Positions 38,001-46,900 of a DNA stretch of 64,000 nucleotides are shown here, piece after piece. The position numbers and the translations under genes were made by a program. Below the pieces are notes generated by a model. The model had not been told where the DNA came from and ran no database searches. It saw only the letters and a list, made by a program, of their open reading frames with translations. The DNA is taken from contig NC_044277.2 of the NCBI RefSeq assembly GCF_004027225.2, positions 31,546,495 to 31,610,494 of the forward strand, in the 5' to 3' direction. Position 1 is the stretch's first letter; every line of letters begins with the position of its first letter. The stretch comes from Strigops habroptila. Lineage: Eukaryota > Chordata > Aves > Psittaciformes > Psittacidae.

Positions 38001-41000
38001 CTTACAGATAGTTGCACCCAAAGAAAGATGCTGATAAAGGATGAGATTACAAAACATTTGGGGATGTATAAATCAGTCAGCACGAAATCTGACAGGTGGC
38101 AGTTAAATCCTAAGTAAGTTAGTAAGAGGTGCAAGAATGCAGAATCAATGACCATGATTTATCTGAGGTGCAGAAAAGGATTGGAGACTGTTCCATTCAG
38201 CAATTAATTGGATAGGGGGAAAAAAAAAAAAAAGAAAAAGAAAATTCAGTAATTAAGTTCAGATGAGACAAAGAAAATTTAAAAGTAAGATGTGAATAGA
38301 CTTTGCAATTGGAACACTTTGTCATATTTGTAATGTCTAAGGATATTAAAAATGGGAATTTCAAAAGAATCTAAGGAAGTGAGCGTCCACACCCCTTTGA
38401 CTATAACGGCTTTGGACAACTTTTTCCTTAATGTTTCATGGGAAAGCTAGCCTTAAGGATAGGCAGACGCCACCAGCTGCCTGAGACAGCAAGTCATTTA
38501 AAAGCAGTAAGAACCATAAAGCTTTATTAAGAAAGGCACCTAGAACATACTGTTCTCGACAAAACAGAACTTTTTTCTTATTGACTTTACTTTAAGAATG
38601 CATTCTATTACTGATTCTTTCATTGGGAAGAGAAAGCTGGGTACATTTTGGAAATAGGAAAAAAGTAGTCTCAATAATTACATTTAAGACAGTAAGAAAC
38701 TGAAAAGTATTGAACTTTCAAAAAAATGGTCTTAAGTCTTCAAACAGTTTGATCGCAGTACCTGACGGGAGAGTGTCTCAGCTTGTGACAGTGTGCTAAT
38801 AGAGGGGATGTTGCAGCCATCAAAAGTGTTTCTTCTTGTACTTATCCTGTCCCGTTCATTTTGTACAGCTGGAAAAGAATAATCATCTCATTTATTGACT
38901 TGTAGACATTGCCACACAGTATCATTTCAGAATTTTACTAAATAACTATAAGAATTGAAAGGTGTGACATTCAAAAAAGACCTTCCTTAAGCTCTGAGTA
39001 ATGAGGAAGGATGACAATACATGTTTATGTTATCTGTACAGTTTGCCTATAAAAACTATGTATTACTAATTGTAGATAGATAGTGAATTATCAGCACTTT
39101 CATGACCAGGTGTATTACAATAAAACCTCTTTCTTCCCTTGAACTTGAATACATGCTGTCAGTTTTGTTATTTTAACCAATTTAATAAATGAGGTTTTAT
39201 GATAAGGGTAGAAATGGACATCTCCAGACTGCTGAACAGGTCAAGTTGTACACCACCACCACTGCCAAAATGTCTCAGTCAGAGGAAGTCTGAAAGCCCT
39301 ACTCCTGCTCTCCTGTGAGAAACCCTGAAACAGGAATGAATCATGAAGTTAAGCCACTAGTAAGGTAATTTTGAAACAAATCTCATGCTCCTCCTCAGTG
39401 ACACTGCATTCCTAACCAGTTTACAGAACATTAAGTAAGTAATAAAAATAAATAAATGAAAAAAAAAGGCACCAAAAAAGTTTCAGGCCAGTAAGTTTTG
39501 TCTCATGGGGTCCAAAAAAAAAGGCAGTTGAAAGGGCTTTAGATAAGGAATCCTTTATGAGCACACACAAGGCTTATGAAGCAACAAGGCTAACTTTTGA
39601 ACTGAAGGAAGAAGAAAAAATAAAAGTATCAATCAGATTTTTTGAAAACCTAGATCATGTCCAAGGTTAGGCCAAGGAGAAAGGAAAAAAAAAAAGAATT
39701 GTGATGATCAAATCTTTTTATTGCACAAGGAATCTCACCATCTTTTAAGAGCAGCAGCTTTATTTCCAAAGATGTTTGCTATTTTGTGGGAAACAATCTG
39801 CATTACAGAATTCAGGAGCAGTACCAAAAGCTTCAATAAAAAAAAAAAAAAAAAAAAATCTATTCACTTGATAGTTTTCACGGTTTATCTGAACAATTAA
39901 CATAGTTTATTCCAGAGGTGTACTAACTTTCTGCCAAGGACACTCACTGATGGGCCTTTTACTAAGGTCACAGTAAGAAATGTTGTGCAGTGATAAACAC
40001 AAAGCACTAAATGTTCATGTAGACAGAAGACAAAAAATATAACCTTTTTCAAAAGAATGGAAGAAAACCCTATTCACTGAGTCTCAGCAGCTGAAGTGCT
40101 ACATAGATAATTAAAATAAGGTCAGGCCTGATTAGTATTAGAAAAAATAGTCAGCTCCTCTGACAATCACTGGTAAAAGTCACTGCTGGAGCACTTTAAA
40201 AATCATAGGGAAATGCTTCAGTTTTCTCCTGCATATGCATAATTTTGGATTATTAGACTGGATTGTCTGTCTTGCTAAAGCTCTTTTGTTGGTTCAGGCT
40301 AAAATTGCCTTAAACAGAGACTCCATGCGGAAGGGGGAATATTTGCTCAAAAGGGGTTTGCATAGCTGAAGCCTTTCTCACCTTTCTCCTGAAGAAAGCC
40401 ATTTGCTAGAAACAAGCTGAGAAACTATCATATAGGCTCTGCTACACTTACACTATAAGACATCCTCTGATGGTGTAGAGAGGTATATAACAACACACAA
40501 GCAGCGAAATTTACAGTTCAGTGTTTTGAATTATTTTACCACTGGGAAGCCTTAAATAAACATTGTTTGGATGGAATGAAAAACTAAATTTATATAGGTA
40601 GTGGGACCAGAGGAGGCCATGTGGAGTATATTAGGTTAAAAGTTTTGTGCAGGATACATCTTCACTTCATAAACAAGAGTCAGCAATGTGCCTTATGGCA
40701 ATGTCAGTTAGTATAAGTGATTATTTCTCTGGTTTTGAGCTCCCCAGTACATGAGGAAACTGGGCAGTGTTCAGCTGAGGGCTATGGAGATGTAACTCAC
40801 AAGCTGCACAAGACAGAGGCATCTTTACTTATGTAGAAAAGACAGGACCGAGGCAAGAGGTGGGGGTCTTAATTTCTGTAGTTTACAGGAAATGGGGCCA
40901 GGTTCTTCTTAGATGCACAGTGAAAGAACCGGAGGCAATGGACACTACCCTAATTGCAGTAAGACACATTCTAATTATAAGGAAAAAAGGGTGGTCAAGC

Positions 41001-44000
41001 ACTGGAAGAAGTTGCTGGGAGACGTTGTGGAATGTCTCCTCTCAAACAACCGTATAAATCTGGCTGGTCAGGGTCTCAAGCTACCTGACTGAACATAGAA
41101 GTTGGCCTTAAATGGGGGCCTACAGTAGATTACTTCCAGATGTCCCTTCTGAGCTAAACTATTCTTTAATCCTGGGGCTTGAAAGTCTCTGAAGCTTTGC
41201 ATTTTGCAAAACTTTTAGAGCTGCTGTGCACACACAGGTTTCCCCTTTTTTTCATGTCAGATTGATAATATATATACAATATGTTACTGATTTTAATGGC
41301 TCAAATTCCAAAAGGCTAAACTGTATTCAAGAGAGTCACAAGAATTAGCAAATGCATTTCATGCATATGCAGTTTAACACTGTTTAAACTATCCCCATCC
41401 AGCTGTAAGGAGAAAATACGTTTTACCTCATACCAAAACTTGATCACTAGCAGAGCAGTACTATAGTATTGATGTAAAAGAGCATAAAGAAACAGCTTCC
41501 TTTTTCTTAGGGAAGCTATGTATAGACTAAAAATATTATAACCTAGTTACAGTACAGGAGAACTGCACACTCACATTGCAGACTGGCCTTCAGGCAGATA
41601 CACCATGCTCCAAACAAAACAGGTAGCAAAGTTTATGATGAACCATTTCTGAGTGCTTATTGGAACCAGATCGGGATGTCTTTTGACTCTATATCGTAAC
41701 TGCCAGTGAAGCAACAGCCCCAACAACCTGATACAAAAATCCTCTGATACTCCCACTGCCTTGCGTTCCCTATTGCTCTGCTCCGGTGGTCATCTGGTCC
41801 TTCCACTTCGACAGAAGGATCACTGTGACACTAGGAAGTAACAATCTTCCCATATTAAGTCCTAATGAGATTATAAAAATTTTTAATTAATGTGGAGAAT
41901 TCACTGACAGCTACCACTACTGTTCTCACCACCACTTTTTTGCTTCCTCTGGCTTTAATGCTTCAAACATTTAAATTTGAGGCAATAACCAGTAAATTTG
42001 CACTATCATTACTTCAACTGGGTAGAAGCAAAATCCCAGACAGACATTTTATGACTCAAATTTGGTAGAAATTAAAATCTCACACTTTGAACTTTTCCGG
42101 GTGACGGCTCACCACTTCGAAATCAATTAATCTTGGTGCCAGGATTCATGGGTTAAACAATTGCAAATTTATTTTAAACCCATATATTTGCTAATGCTCA
42201 GTGTTGGAACTGCTTGCCCACCTGAAAATTAGATGATGCATATTCCACCTCAATGCAAAAGCATTTTTTCATCATGAAGGCATTATAGCAGACTTTCCAT
42301 TGAATTATTCTGCTGGAGTTTTTTAGAATTTTTATTTCATTTTAAAACTAACTCAGGTTATTTCTCCTTTTATATCAAATAATAAATTACTCCATTACCT
42401 TCTTTTTTCATTCCTGCTCGAAAACACTTTTTTAAACGACAGTATCTGCATTGATTCCTTTTGTCCTTGTCAACAATACATTGCCGGTTAAATCTATCAG
42501 ATACAAGAAGAGGTAAACGTATAAAGCATTAATAAAGCAGCACTCTGATTATGAAAAGGAAAAACTAAGTAGTCTCGCCTATCAGAATAATGTCTATAAC
42601 CACAACTTTCTTCTTCTGTTGTTTAATTTTTTTTTTATTAATTAGTTTTGAGAGATATTTCATATCTGCTTAGTTTGCAGGAATATACGTGTGTGTATAG
42701 ACACATATATGCATTGGAATGGGCAAGCATGGAAGATTTTGGAGTTATGTGCATTTACATTTAAGCTTATTTGTGAGATGTGTCGGTAACTGGCTGCATC
42801 AAATGGTGGTAGGGGAAAAAGGGAGGAAAAGCTATAAATAGAAAAAGGAAAGGACCATCAAGGAAGATGCCAAGTGTGGCTGGCATGGAGGAGCTCTAGC
42901 TGGCAAAGTTTACTCTTTCTGGGAGATATCAATGAACAAGCTACATGTTGTATCATTACAAATGACAACCTAAACAGGAAGTATTAAACTAATGCTAACA
43001 TTGAACAATGAAGGAAAAGTGTAGCAAACAACATTTCCAGTCACAAGCCATTCTTACAAAAAGTTTTCTCCTGTAGTGATTTGTCTAAACTCACAGAGGT
43101 GCCCATATATTTTGTGCACAGTTTAAAACTAATGTTTTATGGACTTGTGCATGAACAGAGCAATTTGTCATAGTGCACAGACCTGTAGTGTGATAATTTG
43201 GGCAGCCAGACATCCAGAAATTAGCAGATTGCCATTCAGACTGACAGGGGGGACATCTCAACAGACATCTGGAATGTGTAATATCAAGTAGTCTTGAACA
43301 AAAGACTTTTTTTTCCCATTATAAGATCATAAGAATATACCATAAAACACATGCTCATCAAAAATGCTGGTTAGAATTCAGTAAGAAAAAAATGAATATA
43401 CCCTGACATAGTTCTGAAAAGTCTGAAAGTAATATTTGCTTAAATTCATTAATTTAGTATCTCTGAACTTTTGAATTACCTGCATGTATACACGTGATTT
43501 TTCCGTATACTGCGTCTAAAGAATCCCTTGCATCCATCACAACTGGAAGCACCGTAATGTTTTCCGGTTGCTCGGTCTCCGCATATCGCACAGAGACTGC
43601 TGACCCCATTGTCAGTGGCATTCATGTTGACGGTGTCTCCTGAACTGTCTGAGGGAGGTAAGAGCAACATACGTAGTTATAGACATGACTTTCAACAACC
43701 ACCCCATGAAAATTTGTACTTAAATGGAGGCTTTTTTTCTGGCCTTTTCTTTTTTAATTGCTACCTATTATTTATATAATACATTATATCCGATTACATC
43801 CAGTTCTTATCCAGATCAACACTTTCAAAGTTACAGAGATGTTAACAGAGTTTATGAAGTTCAAAATAGCAAGTAATTTTCTTCTAAATTCTTTCCAACT
43901 GAAAGGAGTTAAAAATTAAAGTGTAACTCTGCATGTATAATTACATACACATTCTTGCTAACATGAAGAGGAACTTTGGCACAAAGCAGTGCTGGCTAGT

Positions 44001-46785
44001 TAGCTGGCAAAGATCTCTTACATCAATTCTTATAGGAGCTGGTAATAACTGGCAACTATCATACAAAAGTACGTAGAATCATAGAATAGTTAGGGTTGGA
44101 AAGGATCTTAAGATCTCTAGTTCCAACCCCCCGCCATTGCCATGACAGAAAACAAAAAAAAAAAAAAAAAAAAAAAGACAAGACAAACCTTTTTTTTGCA
44201 CAATACTTGATGAACAAAGATTGCATGTTAAAAAGACTGTTATTTCCTTGAACAAATTTTCAAAGGAACATTGGTGCAGACTTTACTTGTACAAAAGAAT
44301 ATTAGCTTCGTGATTAACAATTAGTCACTGAATATGGTAAACAGTACTGAAGAAATTCACCTGAAATCAAAAGAGACATATCTATTCTTCTTTGAGTCTC
44401 CGTGTTTAACAGATGAGTTCAAGGAAATAATTACAAAATAGCTTTTGCTGTTATGCTTCTGGTTTTAGAAAAGAAAAGCTGTTTGTATTATGCCCTAAAC
44501 ATTTGTAGTTTTTCTGTCAGGGAGAGGAAAGAGTGCCACATTAATTAGTTACTCAAACATGCATTCGAGAGTTGAGTACCTGAGTTCAGGAATAGCTGAC
44601 ACATCGAAAAATAAAACTGTTCACACTGATACATACTATTATTCATAAAGTACTACATCCAACTGAAATATATTATTATACAAATATATTATAAAATGTT
44701 CATTGTATCCCAAAAATCTTACAATTTAAACAGAATTCTTTAGACAAAGAGAGAAGAAGCCACATTTTTTTTTTATTTTACAAAGACATACTTGATAGGA
44801 ATTATATTAAAAACTGACTAAATACAAATGAAAACTTAAAGGTAAGAATTCAGTTCTGTAAATATTTTATTTTAAACCTATGTTTTGTCATAACTAGACA
44901 ATTAATTTTAAAAATGGGTTAGAGAATTACTTTAGCTAGAAAAATATAAACCCATTCTTTTGGAGTTTTGAAATTTTGATTCGTATGATACAGCAGAATA
45001 ATTAAAAATACAATATATAAATTTTATGGTGAAATATTTCATAGCAACATAAGCTTGGTGTATATGTAAGGATATATTTATTTTTCTTGGCATTATTCAA
45101 AACAAAACATTTGGGAAATTCACCTGATTTTTCAAAATTCTTTGATTTCAGCAGAACTGCATAATCTGCCTGAATGTGGCTTTTTAAACTTCTCTGAATG
45201 TTAGCAGTTAATTTAGGCAGCTAGAAAAGACACATAGGAAGGTTCATAAGAGGCAGCTTTCAGTTCCAGATTAGCACTGTAGCTGCAGGACAATGTTTGT
45301 GTAAATTCTATAAGAAAATACTTAGGCTAAACTCAAAGGAAACTCTAAACAGGAAAAGGCTACACCTAATAACTAATAATTATTAAAGTAATCACTTACA
45401 GTGGATAATCACCAACATCTAATGTAAAACAGCATAATCTCCCTAATCTGCTTTCCCATTTTATGTATCAACAGATCTGAAAAAGTGATATTCAGCAAAA
45501 AAACAAATGACCAATGAATTCACCCATACTAGAAAAAAAAGCAGAGAAATAATCTAAAAGTTGCATAATCATTGTTGATAGCTTCAGAATCACTTCGGGC
45601 ATAAAGGTCTGTTTTCTCTTCCTAAATCAATAATCAAATCTACCTTTCTGTTTACTAAGCTTGCTCTAAAGTAACATCAGAAATTCAGATAAAACTTCAA
45701 GCCTAACAATGAAAACAACTTAGAACGTAGGTTCTAAGTTAGGCAGGAATATGTGGAAATGCAGATAAGTATTTTCCCTGCAAATCAATAAATATTTGCT
45801 CTGCCTTTTAAAAATACCTATTACAATAGATCTATGAATTATACTTTATGATACAATAAACAAGTTTTTAAGTATGTTAGAAGTTTTGGAAAGCCATTTT
45901 AGAGTAGCTTAATTTTCCTGATACTATCTTCACTATAATAGACTGATATTTCCTTTTTTGTTTTTGGTTAGTACTTGATGGCAGAATAAAATGGTGTGCT
46001 TCCTATTTCAAGCATAATAATATTGATACAATTTCTCAAAAATGTATTGCATTAAAGATTCCACCTAAACTGTTATATTAGCTAAACACATATACTTTTT
46101 CTCAGCTAAACACTAGCCTTTAGAAAGACAATTTGATTTAAAAAAAAAAAAAATCACTGTAGTTCATATATACACATACCTAGAAAGGCTAGATTGACAT
46201 TTAAATAGATAAAACATTAGTCCAACAATTAAAAACTAGACATCAAGAAACAGTAGCTAATTTTTTCCCCAAGTATCTGGATAATTTTGCGAGTCCTTCC
46301 AAGTGTTATATATGAAATATTCTTTCATGTCCAAGCTGTCAATACTAGTTATTCATTTGTCTTACAGTAAATAAAGCAACTGCTGAATACACAATTTTCT
46401 TCCTTTGATTAACTGACTAGTGACACTACAGTTCAGTTATTTTATTACCAAAAAACCCCCAAAACCCCTCTCTTTTATTTTCCTTAATGTTAAAGAATTA
46501 TAATGTTATTAACTTAAAATTAGTGATGAAGTGTAAAAGAGCAGATTTGTAGTTTGAAGACAACCCCCAAATGCTTCACTAATAAAACATTTATCTAACA
46601 CCATATAGCATTACTAAACTTCACTTTTTCTGTTAACTGCTTTGATTTTGCATCAGAGAGCAGAACTCACCATTGCTGTTATACAGGATCTGCATAGTTT
46701 CAAACTCCAGTGCCGTATACGTCGGATCTAAAACTTCACTGTAGTTAGCCGTTTCCATGTCTAGCATTGGTTCCGAAAGCCTCAT
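28918..46785 (-). CDS. HNF4G: Hepatocyte nuclear factor 4 gamma (nuclear receptor NR2A2), complete ten-exon coding region
   Basis: The ten exons joined on the minus strand give 1362 nt, a 453-aa protein plus stop, with GT-AG at all nine introns and consistent phase. HNF4 proteins are orphan-type nuclear receptors that bind DR1 elements as homodimers and control liver, gut and kidney metabolic genes from the nucleus; fatty acid sits in the pocket. Seen here: A/B region 1-57; DNA-binding domain about 58-126 with zinc cysteines 58, 61, 75, 78 and 94, 100, 110, 113 and P-box CDGCKG; hinge about 127-160; ligand-binding domain about 160-385 ending in the helix-12 sequence [10 protein letters not shown] domain to the C terminus QKPL. 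Assignment to gamma rather than alpha rests on recalled paralogue differences: [39 protein letters not shown], and an F domain much shorter than HNF4A's. Start choices are 46785 (MRLS, as in HNF4A P1) or 46758 (METANYS, as in mammalian HNF4G). No disabling lesion is seen. Confidence 0.96.
29426..29548 (-). CDS. HNF4G: HNF4G coding exon 9 (start of F domain)
   Basis: The acceptor is TTTTTGTAG and the donor is GTAAGT. The exon encodes [20 protein letters not shown] and then [20 protein letters not shown], ending in phase 1. The His- and Pro-rich start and the LTGQTIL motif match the HNF4G F domain, which in HNF4 proteins dampens AF-2 activity. Confidence 0.92.
30046..30282 (-). CDS. HNF4G: HNF4G coding exon 8 (ligand-binding domain, helices 9-12, dimer interface and AF-2)
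   Basis: The acceptor is CATTTTTTTAAG and the donor is GTAAGC. This is the largest coding exon. It encodes [60 protein letters not shown] and [20 protein letters not shown]. It holds the dimer interface and the AF-2 helix that contacts co-activators. It is separated from exon 7 by an intron of only 180 bp, the shortest in the gene. Confidence 0.97.
30463..30615 (-). CDS. HNF4G: HNF4G coding exon 7 (ligand-binding domain, helices 6-8)
   Basis: The acceptor is TTTCTCTTTAAG and the donor is GTACCT. The exon encodes [20 protein letters not shown], then [20 protein letters not shown], then [11 protein letters not shown]. The sequence differs from HNF4A (which has [24 protein letters not shown]) and fits HNF4G. 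Ends in phase 1. Confidence 0.95.
32555..32642 (-). CDS. HNF4G: HNF4G coding exon 6 (ligand-binding domain, helices 4-5)
   Basis: The acceptor is TTTCCTTGAG (a weak polypyrimidine tract) and the donor is GTAAAT. The exon encodes [20 protein letters not shown] and then MAYKDILLL, ending in phase 1. This covers the part of the pocket that holds the fatty acid carboxylate and the co-activator groove. Confidence 0.94.
32805..32918 (+). mobile_element. CR1 LINE 3' tail in HNF4G intron 5
   Basis: GAGCAACCTGATCTAGTGGA, GGGGTTGGAACTAGATGATC and CCATTCTGTGATTCTGT match the CR1 3' terminus. It is antisense to HNF4G and ends about 160 bp upstream (in transcript sense) of exon 6. Confidence 0.92.
33792..33815 (+). 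repeat. (GTTT)n microsatellite in HNF4G intron 5
   Basis: Consecutive GTTT units (TTGTTTGTTTGTTTGTTTG) preceded by TTTGG runs. Confidence 0.85.
34884..35039 (-). CDS. HNF4G: HNF4G coding exon 5 (ligand-binding domain, helices 1-3)
   Basis: The acceptor is GTGGCTAG and the donor is GTATAA. It has 52 whole codons, beginning [20 protein letters not shown] and ending [16 protein letters not shown]. The core segment [20 protein letters not shown] is the HNF4 ligand-binding-domain signature. One change from the recalled mammalian motif is YIPGF for YIPAF. Confidence 0.95.
35838..36004 (+). repeat. Polypurine tract, (GAA)n and (AAAAGG)n, in HNF4G intron 4
   Basis: This block of about 165 bp is nearly pure purine: GAAGAAGAAGGAGGAGAAG first, then runs of AAAAAG/GAAAAGG. 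In the HNF4G pre-mRNA it is a pyrimidine tract about 800 nt upstream of exon 5. The open frames across it (FLFLFLF) are repeat artefacts. Confidence 0.92.
36931..37235 (-). mobile_element. Old CR1 LINE 3' fragment in HNF4G intron 4
   Basis: AATCATAGACTAGCCCAAGT TGGAAGAGACC and then CACCCTGTCCAATCACATCT and GACTTTGCCACATCCCTGGG are a diverged CR1 3' region in the same orientation as HNF4G. The 5' boundary, at the higher coordinate, is approximate. Confidence 0.85.
38762..38868 (-). CDS. HNF4G: HNF4G coding exon 4 (hinge)
   Basis: The acceptor is TTTTCCAG and the donor is GTACTG. The exon encodes [20 protein letters not shown] and then [16 protein letters not shown], the hinge and the start of helix 1-2. 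In HNF4 this part packs against the DNA-binding domain of the partner subunit. The exon ends in phase 0. Confidence 0.94.
40750..41172 (+). mobile_element. Old CR1 LINE 3' fragment in HNF4G intron 3
   Basis: Degenerate CR1 sequence: TGGTCAAGCACTGGAAGAAG TTGCTGGGAGACGTTGTGGAATGTC, GTCAGGGTCTCAAG and CCAGATGTCCCTTCTGAGC TAAACTATTCTTT. Antisense to HNF4G. The 5' part is weakly recognisable. Confidence 0.75.
42399..42493 (-). CDS. HNF4G: HNF4G coding exon 3 (second zinc finger)
   Basis: The acceptor is TCTGATAG and the donor is GTAATG. The exon encodes [20 protein letters not shown] and then [11 protein letters not shown], the second zinc finger with its D-box and the C-terminal extension. All finger-II cysteines are kept. 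Two positions differ from the FSRQCVVD that I recall for mammalian HNF4A and HNF4G: Ser to Asn and Val to Ile. Both are conservative and are expected to be neutral. Confidence 0.95.
43480..43648 (-). CDS. HNF4G: HNF4G coding exon 2 (first zinc finger)
   Basis: The acceptor is CTCCCTCAG just upstream and the donor is GTAATT (43479-43474). The exon encodes a short variable linker ([19 protein letters not shown]) and then [20 protein letters not shown] and [17 protein letters not shown], the first zinc finger and P-box helix that read the AGGTCA half-site. The four finger-I cysteines are all present. The methionine inside MNATDNGV corresponds to the start of the short mammalian HNF4G isoform (MNTTDNGV), so an alternative upstream promoter could use it. 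Confidence 0.96.
44077..44146 (-). mobile_element. CR1 LINE 3' tail in HNF4G intron 1
   Basis: AATCATAGAATAGTTAGGGT TGGAAAGGATCTTAAGATC and then CCAACCCCCCGCCATTGCCATG are about 70 bp of a CR1-J-like 3' end in HNF4G orientation. An A23 run (44154-44176) follows directly on the plus strand. Confidence 0.9.
45717..45740. repeat. Perfect 10-bp inverted repeat in HNF4G intron 1
   Basis: Arms AACTTAGAAC (45717-45726) and GTTCTAAGTT (45731-45740) around GTAG. It lies about 930 bp downstream of coding exon 1 in transcript sense. Confidence 0.85.
46671..46785 (-). CDS. HNF4G: HNF4G coding exon 1 (A/B region, AF-1)
   Basis: This exon encodes [20 protein letters not shown] followed by [18 protein letters not shown], and ends in phase 1 before donor GTGAGT (46670-46665). 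The frame is open upstream to a TGA near 46818, and a further in-frame ATG sits at 46788-46786. The first residues resemble HNF4A exon 1A (MRLS...VDMDMADYS), so this is the P1-type first coding exon. The ATG at 46758 has G at -3 and G at +4, a better Kozak context than 46785 (A at -3, A at +4) or 46788. The shorter start corresponds to the usual mammalian HNF4G protein. The 5' boundary of the transcribed exon is not visible. Confidence 0.9.
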
Positions 46786-46900
46786 CATTGAATGCAAAAC
46801 CAGTGAAAAAGCTGCTCAAATGTATAACCCTCCCATTCTGTTTCACAGTGATTGATAATCCAAAGTTAACTATAACTGTGTCACTTTTGTGCTGCAATGG
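46786..46900 (-). promoter_or_regulatory. Candidate proximal P1-type promoter / 5'UTR of HNF4G
   Basis: This lies directly upstream of coding exon 1. It contains GTTAAC (46865-46870), an HNF1 half-site, inside an AT-rich block (TTATAGTTAACTTTGGATTA in transcript sense) that is not a full palindromic HNF1 site. HNF4A P1 is known to be HNF1-driven. The claim for this gene is inference from position and one motif. No convincing TATA box or CpG island is seen. Confidence 0.25.

Noticed and set aside
28918-46785. HNF4A or HNF4B instead of HNF4G
   Set aside because: The short F domain, the ligand-domain wording ([23 protein letters not shown]) and the C terminus KQKPL fit HNF4G best. HNF4A has a longer F domain with a different end. 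HNF4B was not compared in detail.
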